Source: Nautilus pompilius
Taxonomy: Eukaryota; Mollusca; Cephalopoda; Nautilida; Nautilidae
Length of the DNA: 64,000 nucleotides
Assembly (NCBI GenBank): GCA_018389105.1
Contig: JACATO010000591.1
Location: forward strand, 3,505,001-3,569,000
Reading direction: 5' to 3'
Part shown: positions 37,501 through 48,739 of the stretch, one piece after another
How the letters are laid out: every line of letters begins with the position of its first letter
Numbering within the stretch: the first letter of the stretch is position 1
Notes under the pieces: generated by a model
The model's input: only the letters and a program-made list of their open reading frames with translations
Databases searched by the model: none
What the model was told of the DNA's origin: nothing
Program-made: the position numbers and the translations under genes

Positions 37501-37767
37501 TTTTTTGGCTATGACTTAATTGTGTGGATGTCAATTTGTTTGCAGACGTTTGGTGGACTTCTTGTAGCTGTGGTTGTAAAGTACGCTGATAACATTCTGA
37601 AGGGATTTGCTACCTCTGCTGCCATTATAATATCATGTGTGGCTTCAATATACTTTTTTGACTTCCAGTTGACGATGCAGTTTGTTGCTGGTGCTTCCTT
37701 GGTAATAATCTCAGTATGCCTTTACAATAGGTTTTCAGTTGTGTCACAGACAGTGACCATGATCTGA
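13425..37767 (+). CDS. SLC35A2: SLC35A2-like UDP-galactose/UDP-GlcNAc Golgi transporter
   Basis: Members of this family exchange a cytosolic UDP-sugar for lumenal UMP across the Golgi membrane and supply glycosyltransferases. Three exons (13425-13560, 35916-36241, 37138-37767) join in frame to 363 residues. Residues 1-45 are a Gly/Ser/Thr-rich cytosolic leader. The rest is the multi-pass nucleotide-sugar transporter fold, with family blocks in order: RPGDMFLSTTAVVMTE, IYTIQNNLIYVAVSNLDAAT, VTYQLKILMTAMFSV, SGFAGVYFEKILKGTK, WLRNVQLGFLGTIFG and KYADNILKGFATS. The N-terminal half (QNA, PGD, AATFQ) favours SLC35A2; parts of the C-terminal half resemble SLC35A3. Substrate therefore cannot be fixed from sequence alone. 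ATG 13425 is the first in frame after a stop. ATG 13530 (residue 36) has a better Kozak context and would give 328 residues. Confidence 0.85.
13641..13683 (+). repeat. GC-rich pentanucleotide-like tract
   Basis: Repeats of CAGCC/CAGCCC are followed by three copies of CTGGC and then GGCCGCC. The two halves are roughly complementary and could fold back. The tract lies just after the exon 1 donor, within the CpG island. Confidence 0.7.
13717..13741 (+). repeat. (GTC)8 trinucleotide microsatellite
   Basis: Eight consecutive GTC units in the first 200 bp of intron 1. The tract is open in all plus frames, which explains the long spurious reading frames on both strands here. Confidence 0.9.
16380..17160 (-). 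pseudogene. LINE (non-LTR) reverse-transcriptase relic
   Basis: Minus-strand pieces match the palm and fingers order of an L1/Tx1-type ORF2. First come RFKNLIKEFH and SEIYKRFANLFASDLI. Then come WRSISLLSYDYKIITRVLTN and IIPNQTIPGRGRSI (the RPISLL...IL..VL..R and PxQ...GRSI blocks). Next is LALDQMKVFDKVE (the D-x-x-KAFD motif of RT), and last a damaged region where QGCPLS would be. The catalytic YADD region near 16440 is mutated (HNMQMT). Stops and frameshifts show a dead 5'-truncated copy. It lies antisense to the host gene. Confidence 0.8.
17772..17960 (+). repeat. tRNA-derived SINE relic (a)
   Basis: The head TTGGCAGATTGTTTGATTGC with, about 35 bp on, CAGAGTTTGATTTTC resembles decayed A and B boxes of RNA polymerase III. 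The body ends near 17960. Confidence 0.4.
18264..18528 (+). repeat. tRNA-derived SINE relic (b)
   Basis: A B-box-like GGCTTGAGCTTGATCCT is followed by a body sharing TGGCATGGTTCTT and CTAAAAATGAGGATT with the copy at 28.7 kb. It ends in an ACAACAACAACAACC tail. The simple CAA tail is typical of SINE 3' ends. Confidence 0.55.
19060..19275 (+). pseudogene. Mariner-type transposase fragment
   Basis: The plus-strand translation gives EFLTAGGILPIEIHYS and, after a frame break, WVNCLKSGE followed by NEPCSGWLAATVNVDSA. This is the N-terminal helix-turn-helix layout of a mariner transposase (DNA-binding helix, RRW-F-SG, EPRSGRP-like linker). Only about 70 codons remain and no catalytic region follows. 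Confidence 0.6.
20597..20615 (+). repeat. (AG)n microsatellite
   Basis: A short AG dinucleotide run ending in GGGAGCTC. Confidence 0.85.
20993..21105 (+). repeat. tRNA-derived SINE relic (c)
   Basis: A head-like segment GGGCAGCTGGTAACATATTC is followed by CTGAAATTCAATCTCTGGG, a decayed B-box region. The body is poorly preserved. Confidence 0.3.
23887..24182. repeat. 296-bp hairpin (foldback) element
   Basis: Two arms of roughly 140 bp are inverted copies of each other around a short centre (24031-24049). Blocks such as CCTGATTATTGCAAATCTAT (left) recur complemented as ATAGATTTGCAATAATCAGG (right). So do TATTACATGCTTGTAA and AAGTGTAAAT. Pairing is interrupted by small indels near the outer ends. 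The form is that of a foldback MITE. No coding capacity is present. Confidence 0.85.
24303..24420 (+). repeat. tRNA-derived SINE relic (d)
   Basis: TGTGGCCTTAATGGCATGAG and, 30 bp on, TGGATTCGATTTCTGG resemble A- and B-box regions. The downstream body is short and decayed. Confidence 0.35.
25217..25873. mobile_element. Probable non-autonomous hAT-like element, CpG-rich
   Basis: The left end CAGAGTTCCAGCTAG and the complemented right end CAGTGTTACAGCTAG match at 13 of 15 positions, and both continue to a GCATGG motif about 30 bp in. CAG termini of this kind fit the hAT superfamily, but I could not confirm an 8-bp target duplication. The interior has CCATGCC motifs near the left end and a CpG-rich core (25375-25510) with GCGCGTGCGC, unlike the surrounding intron. 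There is no transposase frame. The CpG content suggests a younger insertion. Confidence 0.6.
25877..26150 (-). repeat. tRNA-derived SINE relic (e), reverse orientation
   Basis: On the minus strand the head reads TAGCTCAGCATTCTAGTGTG and then CAAGTTCAAATCCC. These are good A- and B-box matches, and the second is close to GGTTCAAATCC. The body then shows CTCAAGCTTGGTTTCTTCCT, the same central region as the plus-strand SINEs. It abuts the hAT-like insertion at its left. Confidence 0.5.
28647..28669 (+). repeat. Poly-T tract
   Basis: An uninterrupted T run of about 23 bases just before the SINE copy at 28.7 kb. Confidence 0.85.
28697..28965 (+). repeat. SINE relic (f)
   Basis: The best body copy of this family. 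It has CCCTGGCATGGTTTCTT, GTGTGGATTTCCTATGGGC and TTTCTCCTACATATAAAAATG, and ends in an ACAACAACAATAAT tail. It shares order and motifs with the copies at 18.3, 45.2 and 50.5 kb. The tRNA-like head is mostly lost. Confidence 0.55.
35916..36241 (+). CDS. SLC35A2: SLC35A2-like coding exon 2
   Basis: A 326-bp exon between a CTTCATTTTCAG acceptor and a CAG/GTAAGC donor. It encodes the N-terminal membrane segments, from PMKYASLILLTVQN to SNLDAATFQ. Reading through the donor hits a stop about 75 bp downstream, so splicing is required. Confidence 0.92.
36888..36928 (+). repeat. TG/CATG-rich tract in intron 2 of the transporter gene
   Basis: Alternating TGTGTG and CATGTATG units. The rest of intron 2 (36242-37137) is AT-rich and unremarkable. 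Confidence 0.75.
37138..37767 (+). CDS. SLC35A2: SLC35A2-like coding exon 3
   Basis: A 630-bp terminal exon after a pyrimidine-rich TTTTTTCAG acceptor. It starts VTYQLKIL and ends NRFSVVSQTVTMI-stop. The C-terminal half of the transporter is uninterrupted in this single exon. No C-terminal dilysine retention signal is present. Confidence 0.93.
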   Translation, partial: VTYQLKILMTAMFSVILLKKQLSKLQWISLMILFVGISFVQLRPTLKPSNKIVVQRPFVGLIAVIVSCVLSGFAGVYFEKILKGTKQNLWLRNVQLGFLGTIFGLITMVLKDGPIVHKKGFFFGYDLIVWMSICLQTFGGLLVAVVVKYADNILKGFATSAAIIISCVASIYFFDFQLTMQFVAGASLVIISVCLYNRFSVVSQTVTMI

Positions 37768-38352
37768 AGACCAACTGTTTCTGTGTATACTCTTCAGAAG
37801 AATGGTGTTTGAAAATAGGTTTTCTATTCCATTTGTGGTTTGTTGCATATCCACTGTATTTTAACCTTTTTGATTGAAACACATGAAGATCACAAAGAGC
37901 ATTTCAAAATTGCCTTTTCAGACTTATAACACAGATCATACAAATTTTTGTTGTTCATAAAGATTATCAAAAGGGGTGAATAACTTACAGGGTTTGTCAC
38001 AACAGGAATAGTCACTGGCAGGTTGGATGGTTAGTATTATGGAAAGGGGCTATAATAGAGTAGCTTTCTTGGAAAGTTCTTCGGGGTTTTGTAGACATAG
38101 TATAACTGTGATTGATATGCATGATTTCCATGTTACTACTAACATGTGGGATGACAGGTTCAGATAAATTGTCAGAAACTTTCTCATGTATAATTACTTT
38201 TTTTTTTCACCAAATGGATTATTTTTATATTTAATATCTGTACATAACAAATGTTTTCTCTCCTGTTTTTTGTATTATCAGAGATTAAGTACTTCTCTGA
38301 CTATAGTTAAATTGGTGGGGCATGCAGAACAGCTAAGATTTACTTTAAAAGA

Positions 38353-38358
38353 AATAAA
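38353..38358 (+). terminator. Candidate polyadenylation signal of the SLC35A2-like gene
   Basis: This is the first AATAAA after the stop at 37767, giving a 3' UTR of about 0.6 kb. It is followed by a GT-rich stretch (38364-38400), the expected downstream element. Confidence 0.55.
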
Positions 38359-41300
38359 AAATTATGTGTGTGTACATGAGGGTTGATGTTTTGGATGGGT
38401 TGAGATGTACAATGAGGGTAATGCTTAAAAAAAAAAAAATTATCAAGCTAATACTAACCAATTTTAAAGGTAAACAACCACAGATTTTTATTTTTATTAT
38501 ATTTTTAATGATAACTGATTAATGTGTATTCAGTTTTTAACAGTAATATTTAATATCAGCATGGAAGATGCAATTACCTTAAAATTGATTGGTGATCTGT
38601 TCAAAATGCAAATTTGGTTGAGGAAATCCAGACAAATTGAAAACGTAAATTATCATCATGATTAGGAATTCATTCGGATTATTTCTGTCAGTTAAAGAAA
38701 GTCTGATTTGCTAACACTTTTCTGGGATGTAAACAACTAGTAGAGCTCTTTTGATGGACATGTTATAACAGGGATGCTGGGGGTCAAGCAATAATTTCTG
38801 CTGGTGTAATTCATTTTAGGTAATAGATTAAGTGGATGGAGTGAGACAGATGAAACAATCTGTCATCACTTAAATTGTCACGATGAACTTGATCAGCTAC
38901 AAGGTAGACAGTCTTTTTTTCTAAGTTTTAACTCTGGTTCAACTATTATGAAGGGTCTTTTAATTATGTACTTTCTTGTTTCATAAAAATTTTTTTATTT
39001 CATATTTTCAAAATAAAGAAATTACTATGTATTTTTAAAAAAAATTATACTAATCAATGTGTTAAACCCACCTTTTAAAATATTAGTATTTTAATATTAT
39101 TTCAGTTTTTCTTTTATTTTTAAGACAGTTTGCAAAATTTAGTGGGTAAATTAAATTTGGTATTACTACCACAATTATCTTTTATTTATTATTATTTTGT
39201 TGTTTTTTTAAAGCATTTGAATGTAGATTAATAATTTAAGATAACTCAAGAAGCAAATAGACAGGAAAATCATGAATCTCCCTCATCTTTATGACAAATG
39301 GAGTATTTTTGTTTGTTTTACGAAGTATTCCACATGTTTGTATTGAACATTGTGGATTTGCCATAAACCTATTCTTCCAGTAGTCAGGGAGACTATCACA
39401 TACACACACTGTTCAATTAGTTAAATGGGAAGAGTAGATACCATTGGCAAATTTTACCAGTGACAAATTTCTTTTTTTTTTAATGCTATATATGAAAAAT
39501 TTCTTAATGATCTCTCTCTACTACTACTGTTTTTTCTACTGCATTTATTCCCATTCTCAAAATGTCCAAAAAAAAATTAATAAATAAACCAGAAAACTTT
39601 AACATTTAATGACAGACGAGTTTTATTATTGTTTTTTTATACAGTATAACAAATTAAATGTTTTATTGTCTTTAGCATAAGTGGTTTGAGGGTGGCTTTT
39701 ACCTTGATTCTGCAGAATTCCTTTATCTTGCACTGTTCTGGTCCAGACTTAGAGCATCTCATGTTGGCTCTGAAGTTTGTTGGCAAATTTGTTTTACCTT
39801 CTGGACAAGTGTAAAAACATTTTTAAAAAGTTAGTGATGTGCTTCTTGGACCATGTCTATGAATAAATTTCATTTCTTTCTATAATTTTGGTACAGGTGT
39901 CACCAAATCTGTTTTTGCCTCCTAATCTGCATGTTAAAATTGGAGTTAAAGATTAGCATATTTTTATTTATTTTAAATTATTATTAATTGGCTTACTGTT
40001 GCTTCCAAACTTAAATACAGTAAAAATTAAGGCAGGTAACTAAAGAAAAAAACATCAAAATTTCATGTAACAAATCTAAATTAGTGAAATGTTTTTGTCA
40101 ACAGAAAAAATATGTATCCCTTAAATATGGTTTGATTCTTGACCTGCATTAATTTCTGATGCAGTTTATAAATTATATTTTGTTTGTTTTTGCTTTATTC
40201 TTCCTTTAAAATTGATTATACATTAATTATTACTACTATTTGCATAACTATTGACTTTGCATGAGTAAAATATTACCTTCATACTATTTTATGCTCAAGA
40301 TGTCTTTCCTATTTATATGAATACAAAGTTTGCCTTCAAAAAAAAAATTGAGCTTAATTAAGTGAAAATATAATGTTTCATAATATTTTCCATCTGCTAT
40401 AGGCTTATATGTACCTGAGTGAGCACTTAGTAGGATCTCTTCTTTCATGCACATAACATTTGCCTGTTTGAGACAAACTTTTGAGAGTTCATTTTGACAG
40501 TCTTTTGTTTTTTCTTTATTGTAGCTTAGACTGACTGAGCTAAAGCATTTTCTTAGACCCTTTTTTTGCCCCATAATTACCAGTAAAATAATTTTAAAAG
40601 ATTAAAGTTGTGCCTAAAATTTTTGTCTAAGGTTAAACTGCACTTTGTTACTCTTTGTAGTTCTCTTCATTATTTCAATAAAAGTGAAAGGAAAAAAAAA
40701 ATGTTTAGATAATAAAGCACCCAGATAAGTCTCATTACTTGGCAGCTTGAGAACTGATACAGTTTAGGTGAGGTGTACACAATGTTTTTGAAGAAATTGC
40801 TATATGTACAAGAGTCATTCAAGATTAATCTATGCTGTTTTTTTTTTGAAAAATTGGAAGTAAAGTGGAGTTAAAAAATGAGTTTTATATTGGTATTCTT
40901 CTGGTACATGTATACATTTTCCATATTGGTGTGCCAATGACTTTGTCAGAAGCACTGAAATCTTTAGGATGAGTATGCAACCATTTTAATACTTGTGCTT
41001 TTACATACTCATCATTTTAAAACTTGATGAAACAAGATGTTTTTAGCATCAGGGCAGGCATTAGCATGTGACAATGTGACACTGACAGCAACCATGACCA
41101 TTGTTTGTATGTCAAATATTATTGCATAAGAGTTCACTCTATTAGTACATTAATGTTATCAACATGAATTATGTCCCTTATGTCTTAAAACACTGTTGCC
41201 ATCATCTCCAACAGATTGTTGAATTTGGTGACTCAGAATGTTGCCAGTGCATGCTTGACCAACTGTTTGGATTCTACACTGAAATTATGGATCTACATAG

Positions 41301-44300
41301 CATGTGTTGTAATCTTGTTCAAGAAGCCACCATCCTCCCTCTGGTAATGTTATAAGTGAAATAGCTTTATAAACTACCCTTTAACCAATTTCCTGCTTTA
41401 TTGAATTTCAGGTGTGAATGAATGCTGTTTTCTGCACTTTCAATACAGATGCATATATTCTGTTACAATATCATGCATACTGGTATGAAAATTGACCAAA
41501 CTCATCCTTTCAACACTAGTAATGTTTGATGGTCTCAGCACTTTGTATAGCTAGTCCTTGTTCTAACATTTTCATTCACCTAAAATTTTATTATGCAGCA
41601 CCACAAAACTTAATGCTGCCATCTTGGGAATTATCCAGAGCACTCTGTGAATCTGTGATGATCTTTCACGCAGGTTGCCAGATGTGGCCACTTTAGTAAT
41701 GTTGTTTTACAATTATTAGAACAAAAAGTGTAGGTTAACCTTGAACAACCCTTATAGTTTAGGTATTGTCTTGAAAGTTCTTGTAATATATTGTAAGCTG
41801 AATATAAAATTTACCATTATTATCATTGTAAATGCATTAGCAAAATATTACATACCATTTTATATTTTATTTTTAACCAATACTAGAAATTAATTTTGCT
41901 TATTTAGTTTTTTGTGCAGTGAATATTCAGATAATTTGCAGGGATTCTGCAACAACAAAAAATACCAATAATATGAATGTGGTAATATTTATTGATTTAA
42001 TATCTTCATTTAAAAATATTTTTTTGGATTTGTGTATGTACTACAACTACAATAATTAGGTTTTTTCCATCCATTCCAGTGGCAAAGCATGTAAAATATT
42101 TGGTATTATAGGATAAGTATTATGGTCACATTATACTGTAAGTTGGCCATATAGAGGTTGGTTTATTATACAAGGTAATGACATGCTGGTTTGCTTTGAA
42201 ACTATTTTTTAGACTACAGTTTGAAAGTATGCAATCCAGACTTGATGCTTGGAGAACTAATAGATATGTTAAAAAATATTTTAAAAAATAAAAGAAATAA
42301 TAAATAAACAAAAACTAACAGCAACTTTTGTTGTTTTTATTTTATTCTTTAGGAAAACATGAAATCATAATAATAAAACCATTTTAGCAGCATTGTGAAC
42401 TGGAAGTTAGTAAATTCTTTTATTGGTAGGATAAAAAAGGCATGTAACTTAAGGTACAATTGTTCTCTAGTAAATAATGAACAGCACCACATGATATGAT
42501 GATTTATAGAGATATATGTGTCTCAATCATCATGGCAATTTCACTATATAATGCATCCCCAATGCTATCTCTAATATTTGAATAATTAGGGTGAATTCTT
42601 TATTTTAAATTAAGCAACTTTGTTTTAAAGCAGATATAGAAAAGAAATGTACAGGTTTTTTTTCTTTCACTAATCATGAAATTTTAAGCTTTTATCTTCT
42701 ACTGAGAAACAAAATTAATTCTCTCTCTTGCTGTAAACACTAATTTTTGGAGTTATCACAACTGGATTCTGCTGGACATTGGACTGATACGCATGTTCTT
42801 GAGAAAATGAGAGTTGACAACTTTTCTACTGGAACAACAAAATGTAGTTAATTGAATACAGGTAACCATAAAGTTACTTCCTGCATTTGTTTGCTTATAA
42901 CTTCCAAACAGCAGGCATATAGAAAGCATTTGAATGTGGAGAGGGAGCAAAGATTGTTTAAATTGTTTTAAAGTCTGTTTGAAATTAACGATATTTTGCA
43001 ACTTTAATAAAAAATATTTTGTGGAATTATGACCTATTGATAGAAATATAAAAAAAAAAACTGTTTCCTATAAGTATTTATTTTATTAAGCGCATTAAAT
43101 CACATGATAGAAGAGTAAAAAAGATGCACATATTTGCATATCCAATAGAGCAAATGAATTACATCTTTTAGCATCACTGCATGAAATAAAGATTTGCAAG
43201 TTTTTTTTTAAAATCCATTTTATCAACAACTGGATGTGATTTTAAAATGAGAAGATTATCTGTTGTGACATTGAAGTTTTTAGTTTTCTCTGCTGAAAAA
43301 TTGCTCTGAAATGGCTGTGGTTGTGAGTGACAGCAAATTCAGTGTAAGATGTACATCTTGAGGACTCTACTTTTACTTTACTCTCTCTCTCTCTGATGAC
43401 TTATATGATTTCAGTAATGATAGATACATCTTTATTTCAATAAAGATTTTCCAAATGTGTGTGTTGAGCTCTGAACATTTTGGCAAACAGATTTAAAATT
43501 GGATTTTAGTACTTCACTCTAGCATGAAGACAAGCTATTCATTTGATATAAAAATGGGTATCATTTTATTCATTATACAGGATTCTAATGGAATGATAGC
43601 CGTGTCATCAATTTTACGGAATGAAACTCAATAATCTTTCAGGTTTAAAAATTTATAGAATTCTGACTCCTAAAATGAGGAGCATTTGATTGCCATGGTA
43701 ACTTTGGAGCATTTGCATGTACCTTTTCAGAATCAGAAACTGCATTATCGGAAATAGAGTCCAAGTCATCTTTCAGACAGACAAGTTTCCTTACTGCATG
43801 TCCAAAAAAAAAATATCACCCTCCAATTTTTTTTTTTTTTTTTTTTTATTATACAGACTTGATAAGTTTACTGGTCCAACTTTGAAAATCCTTGAGGTTA
43901 ATTTCAAGTATTTGAAAAAATGTAATTGTTGAAACTATTCCTGAAAACTCTGTTTTATATTTGATAAGGTTGTCACCTGATTGCTCTTGTATAGTTTCCA
44001 GTATTTCGCGTAGGAGTTCCAGTTGCATCATTTTTTAAAAATGTAATTTAACTGAAATAAGTTGGAAACAATGATCATGTGTTAGAGTAGATTTTGCAAG
44101 GTTTTGAACTATTGGTAGACATTTTTGGAGAATCTTGTAGAAAATTTGTTAGTTTTTGTAACAGTGCAAAATATGCATGAAGGAATTTCTAGAAATGGTA
44201 TTTTGAATGGCTAAGAGACATTGCTCTGATTTCCTCTTGTTCAAAACAAGCTCCTCTAATTTTCTTTGAGAAGTGTTGGCACTGTCAGCATTGAGCTTTA

Positions 44301-44599
44301 TAGTTTTTGACATGTTCAAAAGTTAATAAATCTTTGTTCACAGTGAAGAATTCTGAATTACATTGATTTAGTGAATATAGTCCAAACACTTGTACTTCCA
44401 TATCTGACAGTTCATGTGCATAAGGAAAATTGTGCTGTTCTGCTGACATCAGCTGTTTGCAGCAGACTCTTCTGAGTGTCTATGTGGTTTAAGAGAAAAG
44501 TTTTACTTTGCTGAAGCATCCTTGTCCAGAAGATGCTGATTTCATTGATCACCACTAAGAAGTGTCTTTTTACATCAGCAAAAAGAGCATGATACTGGG

Positions 44600-44675
44600 C
44601 CATTCTGACATCTGAAGCATCAGAGTTTATTCTTTGTCCATTCTGACATCTGAAGCATCAGAGTTTATTCTTTGT
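44600..44675 (+). repeat. Perfect 38-bp tandem duplication
   Basis: The 38 bases at 44600-44637 are repeated without a mismatch at 44638-44675, starting with CCATTCTGACATC and ending with TTTATTCTTTGT. No third copy or spacer exists. The lack of divergence means that the duplication is recent or an assembly artefact. Confidence 0.9.
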
Positions 44676-45243
44676 GAAGCCAAAACTGTTTACTGTCAAG
44701 ATAAGGATAAGACATTTTAAATATTATCATAATCAGATAAAATTGCATTATATTATAATTTCAAGTTAAAATTTAAAAAAAATACAAAAATTTGAATTTG
44801 AATGCAGTAGTGAAAATGTTAAGGAAATATTGTACATTTATGTATTTTATATACGTAGATAACAAATTTAGTCTTCCAGAAAGTTTTATTTTGATTCCCC
44901 TACTTTTTTCTATCAAATTTTTTGGCAACTATTAAAGTAGTAATATCAAAAATATTTCTGTGTACAAGTTTGGCCCCATAGTTTTCAACCAGCTATAGTT
45001 TCCACTCCAATTGCCTTATAGTCTTGTTTCTAACCTTGACTTACATATGACAATGTATATTTATAATCAAAGAATATGAATATTGATAGACTTGATGTTT
45101 GTCTGTGGCACTCTATGGTGCAAATTATTTTGATATTTTGGGGCAAATTACATATATTGCCTTGCCACTATTTTATAGCAGCTGAATGACTGCACCCCTG
45201 CCCCCTTGTTCCATACCATAACAGAGAGATATTCTGTTCATGC

Positions 45244-45375
45244 CTCTACTAGACTACTTAAGTTGAGGGCCCAAGTTGGAATCTTGATAGGGACCAGTTC
45301 AATTTGGCATATCTCCCTGGCATGGTTTCTCAGTCTTCACCAGGTGGTCATATGGGTTTCTTCTAAATAAATTTT
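45244..45375 (+). repeat. SINE relic (g)
   Basis: It contains AGTTGGAATCTTGATAGGG (B-box-like region), CTCCCTGGCATGGTTTCT and CAGTCTTCACCAGG. These are the central motifs of the SINE family seen at 28.7 and 50.5 kb. Confidence 0.5.
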
Positions 45376-47214
45376 ATTCCCTCTAAAATATATTTAAAAG
45401 TTCTGCTTGCTTATTCACTTTTCATATTAGTTCATAATTTATTTGGTTCTCTATTAGACTTTAAATAGATATCTAAATGTTTCTATTAAAGATTTTCCAG
45501 TTTTACCTTTTAAAGAAATACTTTATATATATTTTTAAAATACATCTATAAAATTTAACATATCACCTTTATTCCATTTAGACTAAGCTCACATATCAAA
45601 TATATCTGCCAACCAGATTCATTTATTAAATGAGCAAATGCCTGCCTTTTAGGCATCTTTTCCTAACAGGTTTATGTAATTCTTTAGTTAATACAAGCTG
45701 CTTTTAGTTTGAACAGGAGGCCACACCACCTTTGGTGGAACCTCCAATGGCTATTTCACCCTTTATTGCAGTATTAACTAAACCTCTATTAATATTCAAA
45801 ATCTTAAAACATTGATAAAGTCACAAATTAAATTTATATTGTTGTCTTGCCTACTTCCAATACCAGCAAAACTGCCTGGAATCTTACTTTTTATATTACA
45901 TCAAGTTTATAACATAATCAATCAACTCTATTCATAGATTTTTCACCATGCTTTGGTAAATTATTTAGATTTAATCTTAAATCTAATCATGTTTTCAGAT
46001 GACAGTAGTTATATTTCAGGATATTTAGCTCAAGGAAAACCAAAAAGTTCCTCTAAAGATGACTGCATATAACCATTGGAGAGAGATTTTAATCCCAAGA
46101 CAAAAGCATTTTATTTTTCCCACACATTGACATGCCCCTCTAAATATTAGTTGATTATTCTTACTAATAACCTAAACAATAAATTTTAGTCTTTTTTTTT
46201 TATATGTGAATGAGTTGAAATTTAGAATCATGGTAGAGTATATTCTCAGCTGATTCTTTTTCTTCAGGTTCCACTTTAAGGTCATTAAAAGATTTTATTG
46301 ATGATTCCATTGGCAGCTTCGTTAATTCTGTAGATAGTGAAAATGATTGATGTAGAGATTATCAAGAGTATTTTTCTTCCGATAGTGTCTAGTTTACTGA
46401 AAATACTAAATTAAGTTCTAATTGTTTGTTTTTTTTATAATAGTAAAAACCATGATTTTTATTCGAGAGGTTTCGATGTATCCACTGTTTCCTTACAACA
46501 TGCATATGTTATTAGATCAACAGTTTTTAGATTATTTTTGGAAAATCTTTACATCAACCTGAATATAAAACAAAACGTAGGTTGGCAATAAGCTAAATAA
46601 TCATGATATTTTTGCAAATTTAAATTAAAGAGTACAATTTTAGATCCACAAAATGTTTGTGAAATAATAGGTGAGGGATCAAAACCCAAAACAAAATGGA
46701 CGTAGAATACTTTGAAGACCTGAATCATGATATTTATCTAAAGGAGATTGATTGCAAATTTTGAAATTTATTTATTGTTGACTGTTATGTGTAACAAAAA
46801 TCAAATTCCAAATCATTTTATACTATAAATAGGCAAATTAATATTGATGCCCTTTACAAATCTTAATATAAGTTTCTCAGACAAACCATTAGAAGTCATT
46901 TAAATGTTATCATCTTATTTTTGCTAAATTAAAAAAAAAACAAAAAAACTTTTGATTAATTTAAATATTTTACAGAAAAATGGGGTTATTGTTATAAACA
47001 AGTTATCTTGTATCATTATGCTGTAGGATGCTTTGATGTATTGCTTTTTAAAATATTAATTAAATATTGTTTTATAAAATAAAAAAACAGAGCAAGAGAT
47101 TTTTAAAATTTGAGGATTTGATCACATAGAGACTAAAAAAACAGTTTCCTTTTTAATTAAAAAATAGGTTAGCAAGATTTTAATGCCAGATCATCAAAAT
47201 TATTTCAATTTATT

Positions 47215-47442
47215 ATGGATATAAATAAGAAGTTAGCTTTACCTGCTCCAGTACCTACTCAAAATCTAGAAGCAGAGCCTTTAATTCCTCAAAAATTGAT
47301 ACCAAAAGAGGAATTATTATTGGATTCACTTGCTCCTTCATCAATGTCTTCAGTTTCTCCACCTGTAAAAGCTGACAGTAGTTCTTCTAAAATGGAAGTA
47401 GAGACAGATGCTGCAGAGTATATAGCTTCTAAAGATGATTAG
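47215..47442 (+). pseudogene. Short Pro/Ser-rich frame, function unknown
   Basis: A 75-codon frame with an ATG start. It is rich in Pro, Ser and acidic residues (VPTQNLEAEPLIPQK, SMSSVSPPVKA, EVETDAAEY). Its composition is more protein-like than that of neighbouring frames. I do not recognise it. It may be the 5' remnant of a longer gene of the relic at 45.6-50.3 kb. Confidence 0.3.
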
Positions 47443-48739
47443 TCTGCATTTGCTTTATAATGCTTAGAATCTAACAGTTATATATTGGATTACCATCTCC
47501 CATGGAAATACTTTGTAATAAGTTTAATATTGATGATGTCCATAACATTGATGCCACTCTTGGTTTGTTGGAGCTGCTAAAATAAAACCAGACAAAAATA
47601 TTCCTACTGAAGAAGAAATTTAGAATTGTTACAATTTTAATATGCTATTCAGCTATTTATCACAACAATATTGCACAAAATAAATTACATTCAAGTAGTA
47701 AAAAAAAAAGTTATAAATGGAACAAATATTGCTTCTGCGCCAACACAAAAAGGAATTTTTAAAAACCCCAAGCAAAATATTAATGTAGACTAAGATGTTT
47801 AGATTACAGAATACAAGAAACCACATTTTTGGCAAAGGCACAAAAGTTGGTTTTTACTGTCACAAATCAGTTAAATGAAAGAAACTTTATTATTTCCAGC
47901 TTGTTTAGAAAAGTAGTGTTTTCAATGAAATAAGTGCAATTGTTTAAATAAAATTTTTATCCAAAAAAAAAAAAAAAAATGTAGATTCTACAAAACTATA
48001 AAATTTCTCTCTTTAATTTTGAGATGGATTACTCTCTTTCAAATGTTAATAATACAAATAATATTTTTAGATACAGTACTGATAATGGAACTACTTGGGC
48101 CATCATCATTTTAGATACAGGGGTTTTATACACTTAGAGATGAAAAATAACAATCAATGAGATCCAGAGAATAAAGAATATTATATGTATTAACTTTAAA
48201 ACTAATATCTCATTGCTATTAGTTCTATAAAGTTGGTTTTACTATAGAGAATAGTTTTAAGAACTTTATTGAGCTTTAAAATTAGGACTTTATCTGGTTA
48301 TATTAAAAGTGATAATCCAGTTAAACTTGTACATTGACGTAGATCTCCAAAATGAAGTTCTATCACTCAAACTGCATTCAAGACAAACATAAGAGAGGGC
48401 TGGAATTTTAGAAATTAATGCTCAGAGAAGGAAAAAAATTGGTTTTTAATAATCCAAAAATAACAGCAAGCTATTGTAAATAGTGCTGAAAGTGTTACTA
48501 AGTTTAAAAAGTTTATATAATTCTTTTAAAGTAAACCTAAAGCAATAATGATAATTTTAATATTGAAAATCCTAGTAGTTTGCAAATCAAATCTCATATT
48601 CAAGACAAATACTTTAATTGCTGGTTTAGGAACTAAAAGACAGAAAATAAAAAAAAAGAAAAAGGAAATATGGAAATCAGCTAAAGCCACTATAAAATTA
48701 AATTGTTTATTTATGTATTTCTGTATATTAAATGGAATG

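Larger units (their letters stand above)
37768..45243. other. 3' UTR and intergenic sequence, no gene recognised
   Basis: Beyond the likely poly(A) site near 38.4 kb, the sequence to 45.2 kb is AT-rich with many homopolymer runs and short chance frames. Minus-strand frames near 43.8-44.6 kb look faintly protein-like, but I cannot assign them. The only structured feature is the duplication at 44600-44675. Confidence 0.5.

Noticed and set aside
43849-44603. Minus-strand frames of about 60 codons each
   Set aside because: They looked faintly like pieces of a hAT-type protein, but I could not match any ordered motif, so I made no call.
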